NCBI GenBank assembly: GCA_021234155.1
Contig: JAJEKV010000005.1
Coordinates: forward strand, 20,878,089-20,942,088
DNA from: Isoetes taiwanensis
Taxonomy: Eukaryota > Streptophyta > Lycopodiopsida > Isoetales > Isoetaceae
Reading direction: 5' to 3'
DNA length: 64,000 bases
Shown piece after piece: positions 54,425-64,000 of the stretch. Position 1 is the stretch's first letter. Each line of letters starts with the position of its first letter. A model generated the notes under the pieces. The model had not been told where the DNA came from. It made no database searches and saw only the letters and a list, made by a program, of their open reading frames with translations. The translations under genes were made by a program, and so were the position numbers.

Positions 54425-55846
54425 TAGGAAGGAAGGAAGGAAGGAAGAAATTTTTAACGTCCACGGAACCCAATCGGGTTATGGGACCAGAACAAACAAA
54501 GGGGCAGAAGCCCTAACAGAACAGAGGGTCGAAGCCCAAAGAACAGAACATGGGGTCAAAGCCCCGTTACAACACACAATACAGGGCATACTCGGGAGCT
54601 ATGCCCCCTAACAAGTCTCAAGTAGCAAATATAAAACAAACGGGCATAAGCCCGGACAAAACTCGGGGGCTATGCCCCACATCAAAGCGAGCAATAAAAG
54701 GAAATCCAAAGCAAAATAGAGTCAGGACGCCCAGGGCTATACAAGAACTGTCCATGGATCAGTCGGCCAATGATCCCGGATAATAGCCTGGCCTCCCCTG
54801 TACACAGCCCACTTCCGTTGCAGTCGAGCTTCGCGGACTCGGCATAATTCTTCCCTTCGCCTGCAGAGCTGTGCGGGGGTAAGGTCTTCCTGGACGGAGA
54901 AAGCGGTTCCCTTCAAGTGGTTGCCATGTCGGAGGATGTGTAATCTGGACGAGGGATCCCGAAAGCGAACTAGCAAGTGCCGGGGGCGGTCGGGTCGAGC
55001 GGCTCCAACCCGGTGTGCAGAAAGGACGCCCACTGCCTGTATGTGCATTACCTGAGTAAAAAACCGGTCCACCTCAACTATATCAGGAGTGTCACTCGCC
55101 TCTTCCAATCCTACGATGCGTAGGTTCAGGGCGGACGTGTGATCTGTGTCTATGCTTGGCTCCGAAAGTGGGGCCTCCGTCTGCTCAGTAGGTGGACAGT
55201 CCTGTGTCTGCGGCCGTGTGGGCCTAGGCACTGTAGCATCCTCCTGGGGCATGGCATCTGGTGAAGTATCACTGTACTCTATCGACTGCAACAGAATCTC
55301 CAAAAGCTGTACCCAGCTCTCTAACGGTAATTGAGCAGATGTCTCCGTGAGAGTCACGGTAGATTGAACCGTACGAAGCTTGAGCATCAGGTCTGGGGGC
55401 AAACAAGGGATCCGAGCGGATATTCTGTTCAAGGCCGCAAGTGAGGAGGCGTTAAGAGCAGATTGTGCCAGTACTGAACGCTGAGGCCCAAAAGAAGGGG
55501 CTGCCTGGAGATAGGGCTCTATCGTGGGATCATAGGGCTGACCAGATGGCACAGGCACCTGGATAAGGTTCTTTGCCTTGCGGGTCTCCCTGGCCATGCG
55601 CTTGATTGTACGGGTCATGCTGAGGTTCTTTGAAAGAGGAACTGAGGCCACAAGAACAAGCGGTAGATAGGTAGGCCGAGGTAGGAGCAGACAAAGGCTG
55701 GGAAAAAAAGAGGGCTGGAACCTATAGGCTGGACGGAAATCAGTAGCTGGCCGTTTGACCCAGGAGCGGAAATTGGCAGACCAACCTAGATGGAGAGATG
55801 TGCTGGCAGACCAAAAGAAACCAGAAAAAATCCTGACCTGATGCAA
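54425..55846 (-). mobile_element. LINE fragment: ORF1 plus 3' end with (TTCC)n tail
   Basis: The minus strand carries an ORF1 followed by about 310 bp ending in a (TTCC)n tail (54429-54448 on the plus strand). Tail-proximal sequence matches the LINE 3' end at 9.87 kb, so both are one family. ORF2 is absent between ORF1 and the tail, indicating an internal deletion or a non-autonomous ORF1-only derivative. It lies inside the LTR above. Confidence 0.7.
54737..55846 (-). CDS. LINE ORF1p-like protein (L1 Transposase_22-type RRM)
   Basis: An intact frame of 369 codons, with ATG-initiated segments inside. The N-terminal third is basic (RTIKRMARETRKAKN). The middle is helical and acidic/Pro-rich. 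The C-terminal part (about residues 240-365) reads LNLRIVGLEEASDT, VLSAHRVGAARPDRPRHLLV, LHILRHGNHLKGTAFSVQED and RRREELCRVREARLQRKWAV. This matches the RRM plus C-terminal domain of L1 ORF1p: 'NIRI-G-E', 'HR-G....RP-I-V-F', 'IL..ar...-kG', 'edl..e...rR....'. Such proteins bind LINE RNA. The typical ORF1 of seed-plant LINEs has a zinc-knuckle/DUF4283 layout instead. Confidence 0.75.
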   Translation of the reverse strand: MHQVRIFSGFFWSASTSLHLGWSANFRSWVKRPATDFRPAYRFQPSFFPSLCLLLPRPTYLPLVLVASVPLSKNLSMTRTIKRMARETRKAKNLIQVPVPSGQPYDPTIEPYLQAAPSFGPQRSVLAQSALNASSLAALNRISARIPCLPPDLMLKLRTVQSTVTLTETSAQLPLESWVQLLEILLQSIEYSDTSPDAMPQEDATVPRPTRPQTQDCPPTEQTEAPLSEPSIDTDHTSALNLRIVGLEEASDTPDIVEVDRFFTQVMHIQAVGVLSAHRVGAARPDRPRHLLVRFRDPSSRLHILRHGNHLKGTAFSVQEDLTPAQLCRRREELCRVREARLQRKWAVYRGGQAIIRDHWPTDPWTVLV

Positions 55847-56099
55847 TAACCGGATCTCCTATTCAAGCTGACCCGATGCAAATTCCGGGGAGTCAGAACT
55901 GAAGGCCAAGAACCAGGTGGTGGAACTGGCTGGAAGCTACCAAGATCCTATGCTGGGGAATCCGAAACTGGAGGTAGCGATGGAACCGATCCTCTATTCT
56001 TGCTGCCGCCGACGCCAGGTACTGTTGGCTGGGCTGATGCTTGGTGTTCCCACCTGAAGGAGATCTTCACATGAGCGCTAGAACGGGCCTTGGGCGCCT

Positions 56100-56130
56100 A
56101 GGCGCCTAGGCGGTAGGCGGCAGAGGGAAG
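56100..56130. repeat. GC palindrome ggcgcctaggcgcctaggcg
   Basis: Two overlapping copies of the self-complementary 'ggcgcctaggcgcc' within the LTR. Confidence 0.6.
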
Positions 56131-56829
56131 CATACTAACGAACATAAGTCACAGAGGTCTCTATCCCCCTTAACCCTACTTTCTGGAAGAACTAACAAAG
56201 ATACTACCACAGATACATCCATCCATTCATCACAGAACATAATCCATAGTTGAGAACAGTTCTAACTATCAAACAAGGGTTAATCATAATCAAAGACAAC
56301 CAGAGAAGACTGACAGAGGCACTAACCCTAGAATGTCAAGCTAATCTATCCACTAACCCGAATTCCTGCTGGATCCATTGTCATGTGGCATCTCCATCTT
56401 CAATCAATCCGGCGCCCAGCAGCTCCTCTCCTTGAAATCGATTTGGGGCAAATAGGAATTGAGATCCAATTTGCTGGCCCAATTTAGCAGTTTCCTGCTG
56501 GCCAATCGAGTTTGGCTAGGTGTCTTTCCCCTAATTAATCAATTATCCTAACTTAATTAGCTTAAATAAATTACTTAGATAATGATTCCTTAATTATAAG
56601 AAATTAACCCTTAATTAACCCCTTATTAAATTAGCATAGCTAAATTAATCCCTTTTAGGTCAACCCCCTAGGTTAACATACCCCATGGTGGCGTATTCTT
56701 ACCGCGTGACGTGTCAGTGTATTTATATGTATACCGTATAAATACGTGGAACGTCACATTCTCCCCTCCTTAGAAATAATGTTGCCCTCAGCATTGGGGT
56801 TAGTTAAAACAAATGATATACATCTTAAT

Positions 56830-56900
56830 AAGTTACTAGTAAACGTGTGCCCGGCGTTGCCGGGCTAACGTCCTGGCATGTGTTTTTGCTCGGCTTTTAA
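56830..56900. repeat. Hairpin 'gcccggcgttgccgggc' region, possible Helitron-type terminus
   Basis: 'actagtaaacgtgtgcccgg' followed by 'cgttgccgggc' resembles the CCCG-TGCGTTGC-CGGG motif frequent at plant Helitron 5' ends. It marks where the pol remnant beside the LTR stops. No Helitron 3' end was located. Confidence 0.3.
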
Positions 56901-59000
56901 CATCCATATGTGCAACTTTCGACAACAGCACATGTTCCTATTGGCAAGAATGGACATTATTTGCATTTCTAAATATTTATGTTATTGAAATTGTCCAATG
57001 ACCGCATCATCAATGCATTAACTTTGAGTTTATAGATTTTAGTATAGAAAAAAATGCTCAAAACATAAAACAAAACTTATGCTCAAAATTTAAAAACACA
57101 GATCCAAAACATGCTCAAAATGTCACCCTTAGAAGTAGTTAAGTCCATCAATAAAAAATAGGTACAGAAGTGCAAAACACAAAAATTTGTCCTATTTCAT
57201 TTACGTACTTTAGTTCATGATGGAACTCTAAATATACATCTCCACATGGTGCACATCATCAACCTAATGTTGTACTTTTTTGGATACTCCCATATTTTCT
57301 TCTCTTCTCCTACAGACAACATATTGGGAGGGTAAAACTGATAAACGCACGTGCGCGTCATTGATTCGAATTGCCTACGATGTCTCACGACTATCAAGCA
57401 CGTGAGATAACTTATCTCGCAAGTAGGCTCATATACTGGAATCAAATACCGCCTCCGGCCGAAACGATTTATAGACCCTAAAATGAGCTCCATTATATAT
57501 TCCAACACATTTGAGCTTTTTTGCTACTAAAACGCCAATTTGCTAATGCACAGTGTCGTTTGTTATCTGATAAAAGAGACAAATAATTGAAGGTTATAAA
57601 ACCATTCTTTAAAAGCTATAATTGAATATTATAAAACCACCCTTTAAAATTTGTAAGCAATCTTGAATAAACAGTGTCAAGATCGCTTGATGTATAGGCA
57701 ATGCACAAAAATCAACCTTCAAAAGTGGAAGCAATCTCAGTCCAAATTTCCTTAAAAGATCCAGTCTATTAATCCTAGAACTAAGTTCCATTCTTTAGCA
57801 TACTACTAATCATAGCCATATGCTATTTGAAGAACAATGCCACAAATGAAAACCAGACTACACAACATATTATGATGGCCTTGATTTTCACCTCAATATT
57901 CCTCCTCTCAAGACTTAATACTCTAGAGATATTACCATAAGAACACTTAAGATCCTTCAAACATATTACGTAAAAACTATCTGTCTGTTGGTTGCTTCAC
58001 ACATAGGACCTGAATCCAAAATTATAAAATTAGAGACCAATAAACTTGTGGTAGACGTCTTTACTGACAAAGAGCTTCCAACAAAGCATTAGTGACTAAA
58101 AAATGACACAACAAATACAAGGTTGATTGTTGCATATACCCCAAGCACATAAGAAGTTAAATTCTCGTTGTTATCCTCACAAAACTTCTAGATCCAACCT
58201 AAAAATATCCTAGTAATTCCCCAAATAATGGGACTTCTCAACTTTCCAACTGACTTCCTGGGTTGATAAAGATGCAAATCAAATATTTATGTGATTTACC
58301 TTCAGCCATTAAAAAGCCGGTTATTTGCTTGATATGGCTGACGGTGTATCCTTTAGACAATTGGCCTAAAGCAAAACCAAGTGCATTCATTGGAAAATGG
58401 GCCTAAAGCACACCCAAAAATGCCTTGGTTATTACCAAAATTGTTTTTGTTCGTCTGTAACATGTTTGCAGTAATAATCTAGCATTTAATTATTGCTCCA
58501 TTTCAGAATATTAAAGAATTATCTTACATAATTGTTGCTATGACATGGATAACAGACCTGCAGGCTATATTGCAACAAATTTACTCGTCATTTTGCAAAT
58601 TCTTCATAGCAATATATGCAGTTACATCTACTCATTGTTTAAGTTTGTTCATCAAACTCGTTTACCCCAAAGTGAAGTATTAGAAATACAATGATGATCT
58701 CCACCGGTAATAAGATGCCAGTAAAATAAAATAAGTAAAAGATCTGCACACACTAAAACCCCACATAAAGAAATAATGCAAAACCCATCAATTATCTGAG
58801 ATAACGAAGAACCACAAAAGAAATGGTAAAATATTGAAAACAATATTAGTAGCATCTTGTGCAAGACAGACAGCCCTGCAAGACAGACGGCCCGACCCTT
58901 CTAATCTACCAAAATAAATGTTGCAGTACTAAATGTTTCCCCTGATGGTCATGTTTCTTCAACACTTAATTGTCAAGCAATAGTTCATGGCAAAACGTAT
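56900..59000. other. Stretch without a recognisable gene
   Basis: AT-rich. Short open frames only on both strands. Confidence 0.4.
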
Positions 59001-59009
59001 GATGATTAA

Positions 59010-59700
59010 CAAACCAAATTACAATATATGTGCAGCTAATAGCAACATTCTTCCACTTTTTAAGCCCATCGTAAAAAAAAACAACATTTCTTGAAACAGA
59101 AGTTACCTGTACCTCTGTTTTTCTGAAAACCCTAAGCTTGCTATATAGAAAACATTTTCTGCTACTAACTTCATTCCCATAATAGGTGCAGGAAGAAGCG
59201 AAGCAGATACTCACTGCAATTTTGATTTGCCGAACCTCCCAAAACGTGGATGCAATGAGTCGCCATATATTGACATCCTCTAACATGTGTTGCAGTGCAC
59301 CAATAATAGACATTAGGCCTTGATGGTTCTGTGCATCTGGGCGATATTCCTCTTACTCAGCAAACTGTATCATGAATAACAAACCAAGTTACAATGTATA
59401 AGATTGCATTGTATACAGTAGAAATTAACAACATTCTTCCCAATCATTTTAAGACAAAACTGACCCGTTCCTCCTTTTCTTTGAGAACCCTAAGCTTGTT
59501 ATAGAAAACATAATAGGTGCAGGAAGAAGAGGATTAAAGCAACATTTTTTTAAACAAAACTGACCTGTTCCTCCTTTTCTTTGAGAACCCTAAGCTTGTT
59601 ATAGAAAACATAATAGGTGCAGGAAGAAGAGGATGCAGATACTTGTTGAAAATATTGATTTGCTGCAACTTCTAAAAACGTGGAAGCAATGAGTAGCTAT
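59010..59700 (-). repeat. Triplicated exon-like unit
   Basis: 'ttgagaaccctaagcttgtt' plus 'aggtgcaggaagaagaggat' occurs at 59462-59533 and 59562-59633 (offset 100, nearly identical). A longer diverged version lies at 59103-59240. On the minus strand each reads into an open segment (SSSCTYYVFYNKLRVLKEKE) ending at a CAG|gt(c/a)a donor, as tandemly duplicated exons would. No gene is recognised. Confidence 0.5.
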
Positions 59701-60039
59701 AAACAGCAAGATATATGAGAAGCTTGAAAACCCAAATGCTTTATAAAACAGTTTATACTTGGCTATTCCTTCCAGCGACCAGCAGCTCATAACCGCTTGT
59801 CTGTAAATATGAATAAGCAACTCAGGCTTTAGAGAGTAAAGTAAGAGCATTGGCAGTAACCTGGAATGCAACGGTCTAGTAAGAGGATAGTAAGAAACCT
59901 GGAATGCAATGGTCTAGGAAAAAGAAAATCCCATGCAATGAGAAAAACCGGGCATTCTCGGGCTTCTGATGTAAATCCAGTATGATTTGTTTGGATGCAG
60001 ATCGGAATGCAACGGAATAAGGTCTAGAGTGCCAGAAAA

Positions 60040-60560
60040 CATCAATAGATAATTAAATCACCTGTGTACAGCTCGCTAAGAAGATTGCTGCTGGTCCCTG
60101 TAGAGCGGTCTTGTGCAGCTAAAGCTAAAGCTGCTGCCAGACGAAGCACAGGCACCTGAAGCTGCTGCCGGATGAAGCCGTTGCTTCTGCTTTTGAATAT
60201 GTGGAAGAACGATTGAAAGCAGAGGAGGAGGTTAACAAAAATATCCATAATGCATAAGCATGATTGAAGGAAAAGATCGTGATCCACTGCCCTCTGCAAA
60301 ACCATTTTACCATTTTAGCACTTCCTTGAATCTCCAACCGGTTGCTATCTGGGTAACACTGCAAGGAAGTAACGATTAGCTTAAGAGCATGCTCAAATGA
60401 TAAAACTACAATAGAAGAGAAAGTGCTGGAAAACGCCCTTCTACCTAACCTAAATTGAAAAAATGTTGAAGCGGCCAAAGCGGCTTCGTTTCTTGAAAAT
60501 AAGAGAAAAACTTCGTGGGATTCGCCATTTTGCCTGCTTCCGCCATCTTGAAGCAGGGGC
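60040..60560 (-). other. Possible first exons of an unrecognised minus-strand gene
   Basis: A minus-strand ATG at about 60550 (MAEAGKMANPTKFFSYFQ) runs to a possible TTTAG|gttagg donor near 60456. A 'cttgcag' acceptor near 60358 starts another open segment. Phases do not join cleanly, so the model is weak. 60560-60900, upstream, contains a GC-rich 'ggcgggc...cgccccact' block. Confidence 0.2.
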
Positions 60561-60899
60561 CGAAATGATAGAAGGCAGAGGAGAGGTGTCCGCTAATCTG
60601 TAACGGCGGGCTCTGCAGTTACCCACCGCCCCACTGCGAAAATCTGTGAAGGAATGGGAGCGACGCGGAATTTATTTTTGTTTTCTAAACCCCACGCTTT
60701 ATGCCGGAAAAAGCGTGAGCGAACCTGAAAGAGCAAAAGTTTTCCAAAACTCACGCTTTTGGCCCAAAAATCACGCCGGAAAAATGCGACTAATGATGGC
60801 AAAAACATTTTAAGTAAGTAGATAAGTACCAAAAAGTGAAGTAATGTTTTATTCCCGACGGTAATAGAAATAGTATTTAAAAACCACATAAGTGTTTAA

Positions 60900-61440
60900 G
60901 CACCAAGGTGCATTTGACATTCTCATGAGAAAAGAAGTTTAAAGGACCGAAGTCCAATAGCAAACATCACACTACGAAGATCGAATTCATGTAGATAAGA
61001 TGAAAACTGGAAACTTGGGCCATCAGTAACCCTCTATACATGGACAGGTCATGTACTGCTCACTGGCCTGCACATGTCAATACATCAGTATATACACATC
61101 AATTAAGTATGTTGTGGTTGAAGGGACCACCCCCTATAAAAAAAATAAAAGAAAACCCTATCTACTAGGGAACCTATCATGCCTATGGTTCGCAATTCAT
61201 TGCGGCATAAGGAATGGCCAGGTTCCCATTATAGCCGAGATGAACGCGGCCTATCAACTATATGCTTTTCAAGCGATCCGCGGTCATGCCGACATTGACA
61301 ATACACCACGTCCTAGAGAACACAAAGGTGATCTCATCATCGGTAACTACTTCTATTTACGATGCATCTACCTCCACAGCTCACTGCATGACTCATGCCG
61401 AAACAAGCCTTCCATGCTTACCGCCGGGTGCGGGGTTGAT
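60900..61440. other. 3' flank of the chromovirus pol, LTR not resolved
   Basis: An LTR would be expected after the minus-strand pol stop at 61445, but no polypurine tract or TG...CA border could be identified. A 'ccccctataaaaaaaata' TATA-like string is near 61129. Confidence 0.3.
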
Positions 61441-61444
61441 GACA

Positions 61445-62740
61445 TCATTGATGGTGCGGCCTTGAGATTCCCGTCATAAAGTCTGGATAATGCTTATCAA
61501 GGTCAATCTTCATCACCCAGGTAGCATCCTCAGCTGGCAAGTGCTTCCACTTGACCAAATACTGTAGCATTTGAGTCCTTCTGGTCTGCTTATAGGCCCG
61601 ATCAAGAAGAGCTTCAGGCACTATCTCTAGATGCTCTTTTGTCATTTCAAGGAGGGTGGGTGTATCCAATATCTCCTCTGGATCAGGAGTGTGTTGCCTC
61701 ATAAGGCTTACGTGAAAGACCTTGTGGATCTTCAAGCGGGGTGGCAATTCCAACCGGTATGCCTGATCTCCAACACGTTCAGTGATCTTAAATGGCCCAG
61801 CCCATCTGGGTGCCAATTTCTTGTAGTTACCAATTTTGAGCTTGGCTTGTTTAACCTTAATCTTAAGCCAAACTGAATCGCCCACCTGGAAAACTCGTTG
61901 GGTCCTGTGCTTATCAGCGACACTTTTCTGACGACTACGGGCAGCTAATAAATACCCACGAACTTCCTCAACCAAAGCTTGCATTTCCAAGAGGAGTTGT
62001 TGAGAAACCTCCACCTTAGAAACAGGGTTATGCCATGTGTCTGGAGTAAGGCATTGATAACCATAATTTATCATGAAGAGAGACATTCTAGAAGACTCCT
62101 GTTTCATGCTGTTATAGGCAAACTCGACCAAATAAATATAGTCAGCCCATTGAGATTGCTTACTCCGCACATAGCTTCTCAGCATATCCTCTATAATCCG
62201 ATTGATACGCTCTGTATGTCCATCCGTCTGAGGATGATATGCTGTGCTCATAGCAAGCTTGGTCTGGATGGTAGCAAAGAAATCTTTCCAGAATGCACTT
62301 ACAAATTTGGGATCCCTGTCGGATACTATGACTCGTGGCATCCCATGTAATCTGAAGATTTCCTTTGCAAACAGCAAAGTTGTATCCAAGGTTGTATCCG
62401 TGGTGCGATATGGCATGAAATGAGCCATTTTCGACAATTTGTCGACCACTACCATCAAGGCATCATATCCACGGAGAGTACGTGGAAGGCCCACAATGAA
62501 ATCCATGGTTATCACTTCCCACTTAGCGTTGGGCACATCTAGAGGTTGCAACTCTCCTGGAATCCTTAATTGCTCGGCCTTGGTTTGCTGACACACTTGA
62601 CATTGCTTAATGTATCTGGCAATGTCATTCTTCATACGCGGCCAATAGTAGCTGGAGCGAATCTTAAAGTAGGTCTTCATGAAACCTGCATGTCCAGCTA
62701 TAGGGTTGTTGTGTGTATCATGGAAGTCTCGGGTACACAC
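61445..62740 (-). CDS. Chromovirus integrase with chromodomain (431 codons)
   Basis: In order: an H2C2-type zinc finger, in which HAGFMKTYFKIRSSYYWP supplies the second His and CQVCQQTK the two Cys; the DDE core with ITMDFIVGLP (first Asp), IVSDRDPKF (second Asp) and TDGHTERINRIIEDML (Glu); a GPY/F-like module (LAPRWAGPFKITERVG); and a C-terminal chromodomain (LQYLVKWKHLPAEDATW). All catalytic residues are present and the frame is uninterrupted, so the insertion is moderately young. Integrase inserts element cDNA, and chromodomains steer it to particular chromatin. Codon 1 is an internal Met, not the true start of the polyprotein. Confidence 0.92.
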   Translation of the reverse strand: MCTRDFHDTHNNPIAGHAGFMKTYFKIRSSYYWPRMKNDIARYIKQCQVCQQTKAEQLRIPGELQPLDVPNAKWEVITMDFIVGLPRTLRGYDALMVVVDKLSKMAHFMPYRTTDTTLDTTLLFAKEIFRLHGMPRVIVSDRDPKFVSAFWKDFFATIQTKLAMSTAYHPQTDGHTERINRIIEDMLRSYVRSKQSQWADYIYLVEFAYNSMKQESSRMSLFMINYGYQCLTPDTWHNPVSKVEVSQQLLLEMQALVEEVRGYLLAARSRQKSVADKHRTQRVFQVGDSVWLKIKVKQAKLKIGNYKKLAPRWAGPFKITERVGDQAYRLELPPRLKIHKVFHVSLMRQHTPDPEEILDTPTLLEMTKEHLEIVPEALLDRAYKQTRRTQMLQYLVKWKHLPAEDATWVMKIDLDKHYPDFMTGISRPHHQ

Positions 62741-62777
62741 AACTTATCTTTGTAATATAGCAAATCACCCTCCTTCT
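61445..62777 (-). mobile_element. Ty3/gypsy chromovirus, integrase and 3' pol end
   Basis: This is the minus-strand 3' portion of a gag-pol gene. It is interrupted at 62778 by the tail of the LINE to the right, so the protease/RT/RNase H part, if it survives, lies beyond that LINE outside the window. Frame 62740-61445 covers the integrase and chromodomain. 62777-62741 adds KKEGDLLYYKDKLCVP in a neighbouring frame, the link before the integrase zinc finger. Confidence 0.85.
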
Positions 62778-62778
62778 T

Positions 62779-64000
62779 ATAGAATAGAATAGAATAGAAT
62801 ATACATTAACGTCCCTCAGGCCGTGAGGCCCCCGGACTTGTGTAGCATCCTGCGAGCTCCCAAAAATTAGGGTGCTGCCAACAAACAGACGCACATGATT
62901 ATATAGCCTTCTAGCGGGCTTCACTTGTTCTTTTTATTACCCGCATCGTGCTTTTTAGTTGGCTTCTTTTGGCCATACACAATGCATCGTTATCAACAGC
63001 TTTGAGCTGTCCTTTGTGGGCCTTTCTGATTCGCCTCAGCCGTGCTTCTCAGATTATCAGACCCTTCTCTTTGTGCACCCCCCGGTGTCTAATTATCATC
63101 TCTTTTATAGCTTTCGCTACATCTGTAAGCGTCTCTTCTTTGTCCATCGGTCTTTGGGAGTGGGAGGTCCCACGACCTTGTTAAATTTGGACCTTATGTG
63201 CGTGTAGAAATGGGACATTCTTTGACCATATGCCTCTAGATCCTCTATTTTGCTTGTATCACATAGTCGGCATATTCTCTCCGCTCATCTATATTTCTCC
63301 ACCTATCTTTCTCGATTCGGAGATCGTGGCTTCCCATTCTGAATCTAGCTAAGCGTTCCTGTTGCTTCTACATAGCAGGTTGCTTTTGTATGTAATGTGT
63401 CCTATCTGCCCCCGTGGATTGAAGACTCCCAATAGCCATTCCACTTTTGGACCTGTATGCTGTGCCAGCCAACTTCTCATTGCCCTGTCCGTCCATTCTT
63501 CTTCCCATCCATTTGCTTGTATGATATGATTTAATTGCAACCCCATGTTTGCCCGTCCCACCTCGCCACATCGTTAAACCATCCCTTGCCTTTTTACTAT
63601 GTGTTGCTTTCTTTGATTCCTCCATTGCTAGTGATGATAACTTATCCTCTTTCCCATAACTGTTATCCTTTATTAGGTACCTTATTGTTCTTTCCCATGC
63701 TCTCACCTCCATTGGTTTTTCTCCTGTTTCATATATGATTGTTGCTAATGATGTACCTGCTTTCACCTGGAATTCCTGTCCGTGCCACTGTCTCAGTATC
63801 CCTTCCTGTTTCTCCCATTTTTTCTCTGTTAGGCCCGGCCCCCACGTTTCACATCCCATGCAATTTTGCGTCGATGCGACTAATGTGTTAAACAGGTATG
63901 TTTTGATTTCCCAGTTGGTGATCCTGCTGTTAGTGCAATAATTCATCATGGTATAATAGTTGCCCATATTTACTTTGAAAAACATTTATGCGCCCCTTTG
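62779..64000 (-). mobile_element. LINE 3' part inserted in the chromovirus, (TTCTA)n tail
   Basis: A (tagaa)n run at 62779-62802 is the tail of a minus-strand LINE. Frame 63985-63368 (KVNMGNYYTMMNYCTNSRI; LVASTQNCMGCETWG; AWERTIRYL) is the region after the reverse transcriptase. 63350-63290 then gives LARFRMGSHDLRIEKDRW, the 'L-R-R-G-H-L-E-G-W' block found near the end of several plant LINE ORF2s. A second terminus-proximal frame ends near 63080. The copy continues past the window's right edge. Stops between blocks show decay. Confidence 0.7.

Larger units (their letters stand above)
53495..56758 (-). mobile_element. LTR of a Ty3/gypsy-like element containing a nested LINE
   Basis: The boundaries are TGTGACGC (53495) and CGTCACA (ending 56758), inverted TG...CA ends. 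Just outside, on the minus strand, 56830-56759 reads like the last codons of a pol frame (AEGNIISKEGRM) followed by the purine-rich AAGGAGGGGAGAA. That is the usual polypurine tract directly before a 3' LTR. Read this way it is the 3' LTR of a minus-strand element whose body is lost past about 56.84 kb. Without the inserted LINE (54.43 to about 55.85 kb) the LTR is about 1.8 kb. No partner LTR is visible. Confidence 0.65.

Noticed and set aside
60900-61440. 3' LTR of the chromovirus
   Set aside because: No polypurine tract, TG/CA ends or repeat partner could be seen.

Overview
The window is nuclear DNA of a land plant. Introns are spliced GT-AG, and fragments of plant-only or plant-typical families are present: a NINJA/AFP-type EAR repressor, homomeric acetyl-CoA carboxylase, a BAHD acyltransferase, LRR receptor-like proteins and a PPR protein. 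The DNA is AT-rich, gene-poor and packed with nested, decayed transposons, and several element families look like ones I associate with large genomes of seed-free plants (fern, lycophyte, bryophyte). The species cannot be fixed from sequence alone.

Layout. 1-8.7 kb: a decayed transposon (element A, left end outside the window) with plus-strand coiled-coil/RING, Ulp1-protease and FCP1-like HAD pieces converging on a minus-strand transposase. 9.4-9.9 kb: foldback element copy 1. 9.9-12.7 kb: two LINE fragments. 12.7-13.7 kb: a MULE transposase relic. 14.3-15.2 kb: C-terminal relic of an HUH (Rep-like) endonuclease plus a small ORF. 15.3-19.6 kb: LRR, NINJA, acetyl-CoA carboxylase and BAHD gene fragments, with two 147-bp near-identical repeats (R1, R2) heading two of the blocks. 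22.4-24.5 kb: tandem repeats and foldback copy 2. 26.5-28.6 kb: LRR-RLP and PPR fragments behind a diverged R-like repeat. 30.4-32.35 kb: recent inverted and direct duplications abutting a second, longer HUH relic (32.37-33.4 kb). 35.8-41.3 kb: an unrecognised multi-exon coding region. 41.5-49.2 kb: element B, 7.6 kb, flanked by an 11-bp target duplication that interrupts an ORF. 50.6-52.6 kb: the one clearly intact host gene, a four-exon LysM/i-type-lysozyme-like protein. 53.5-56.8 kb: an LTR with a LINE inserted in it. 57-60.9 kb: nothing recognised apart from local repeats. 61.4-64 kb: a Ty3/gypsy chromovirus integrase end cut by another LINE.

How it fits together. Most of the window is transposon biology. 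The most unusual items are (1) two copies of one large element that pairs a recognisable transposase with an FCP1-like phosphatase domain in convergent orientation; (2) HUH/Rep-type endonuclease relics with HLH and YxxKD motifs, not a Helitron RepHel; (3) a gene-capturing element family whose ends create chimeric ORFs; and (4) the LysM-lysozyme gene. The transposase and HUH family assignments rest on motif recall and need a profile search.
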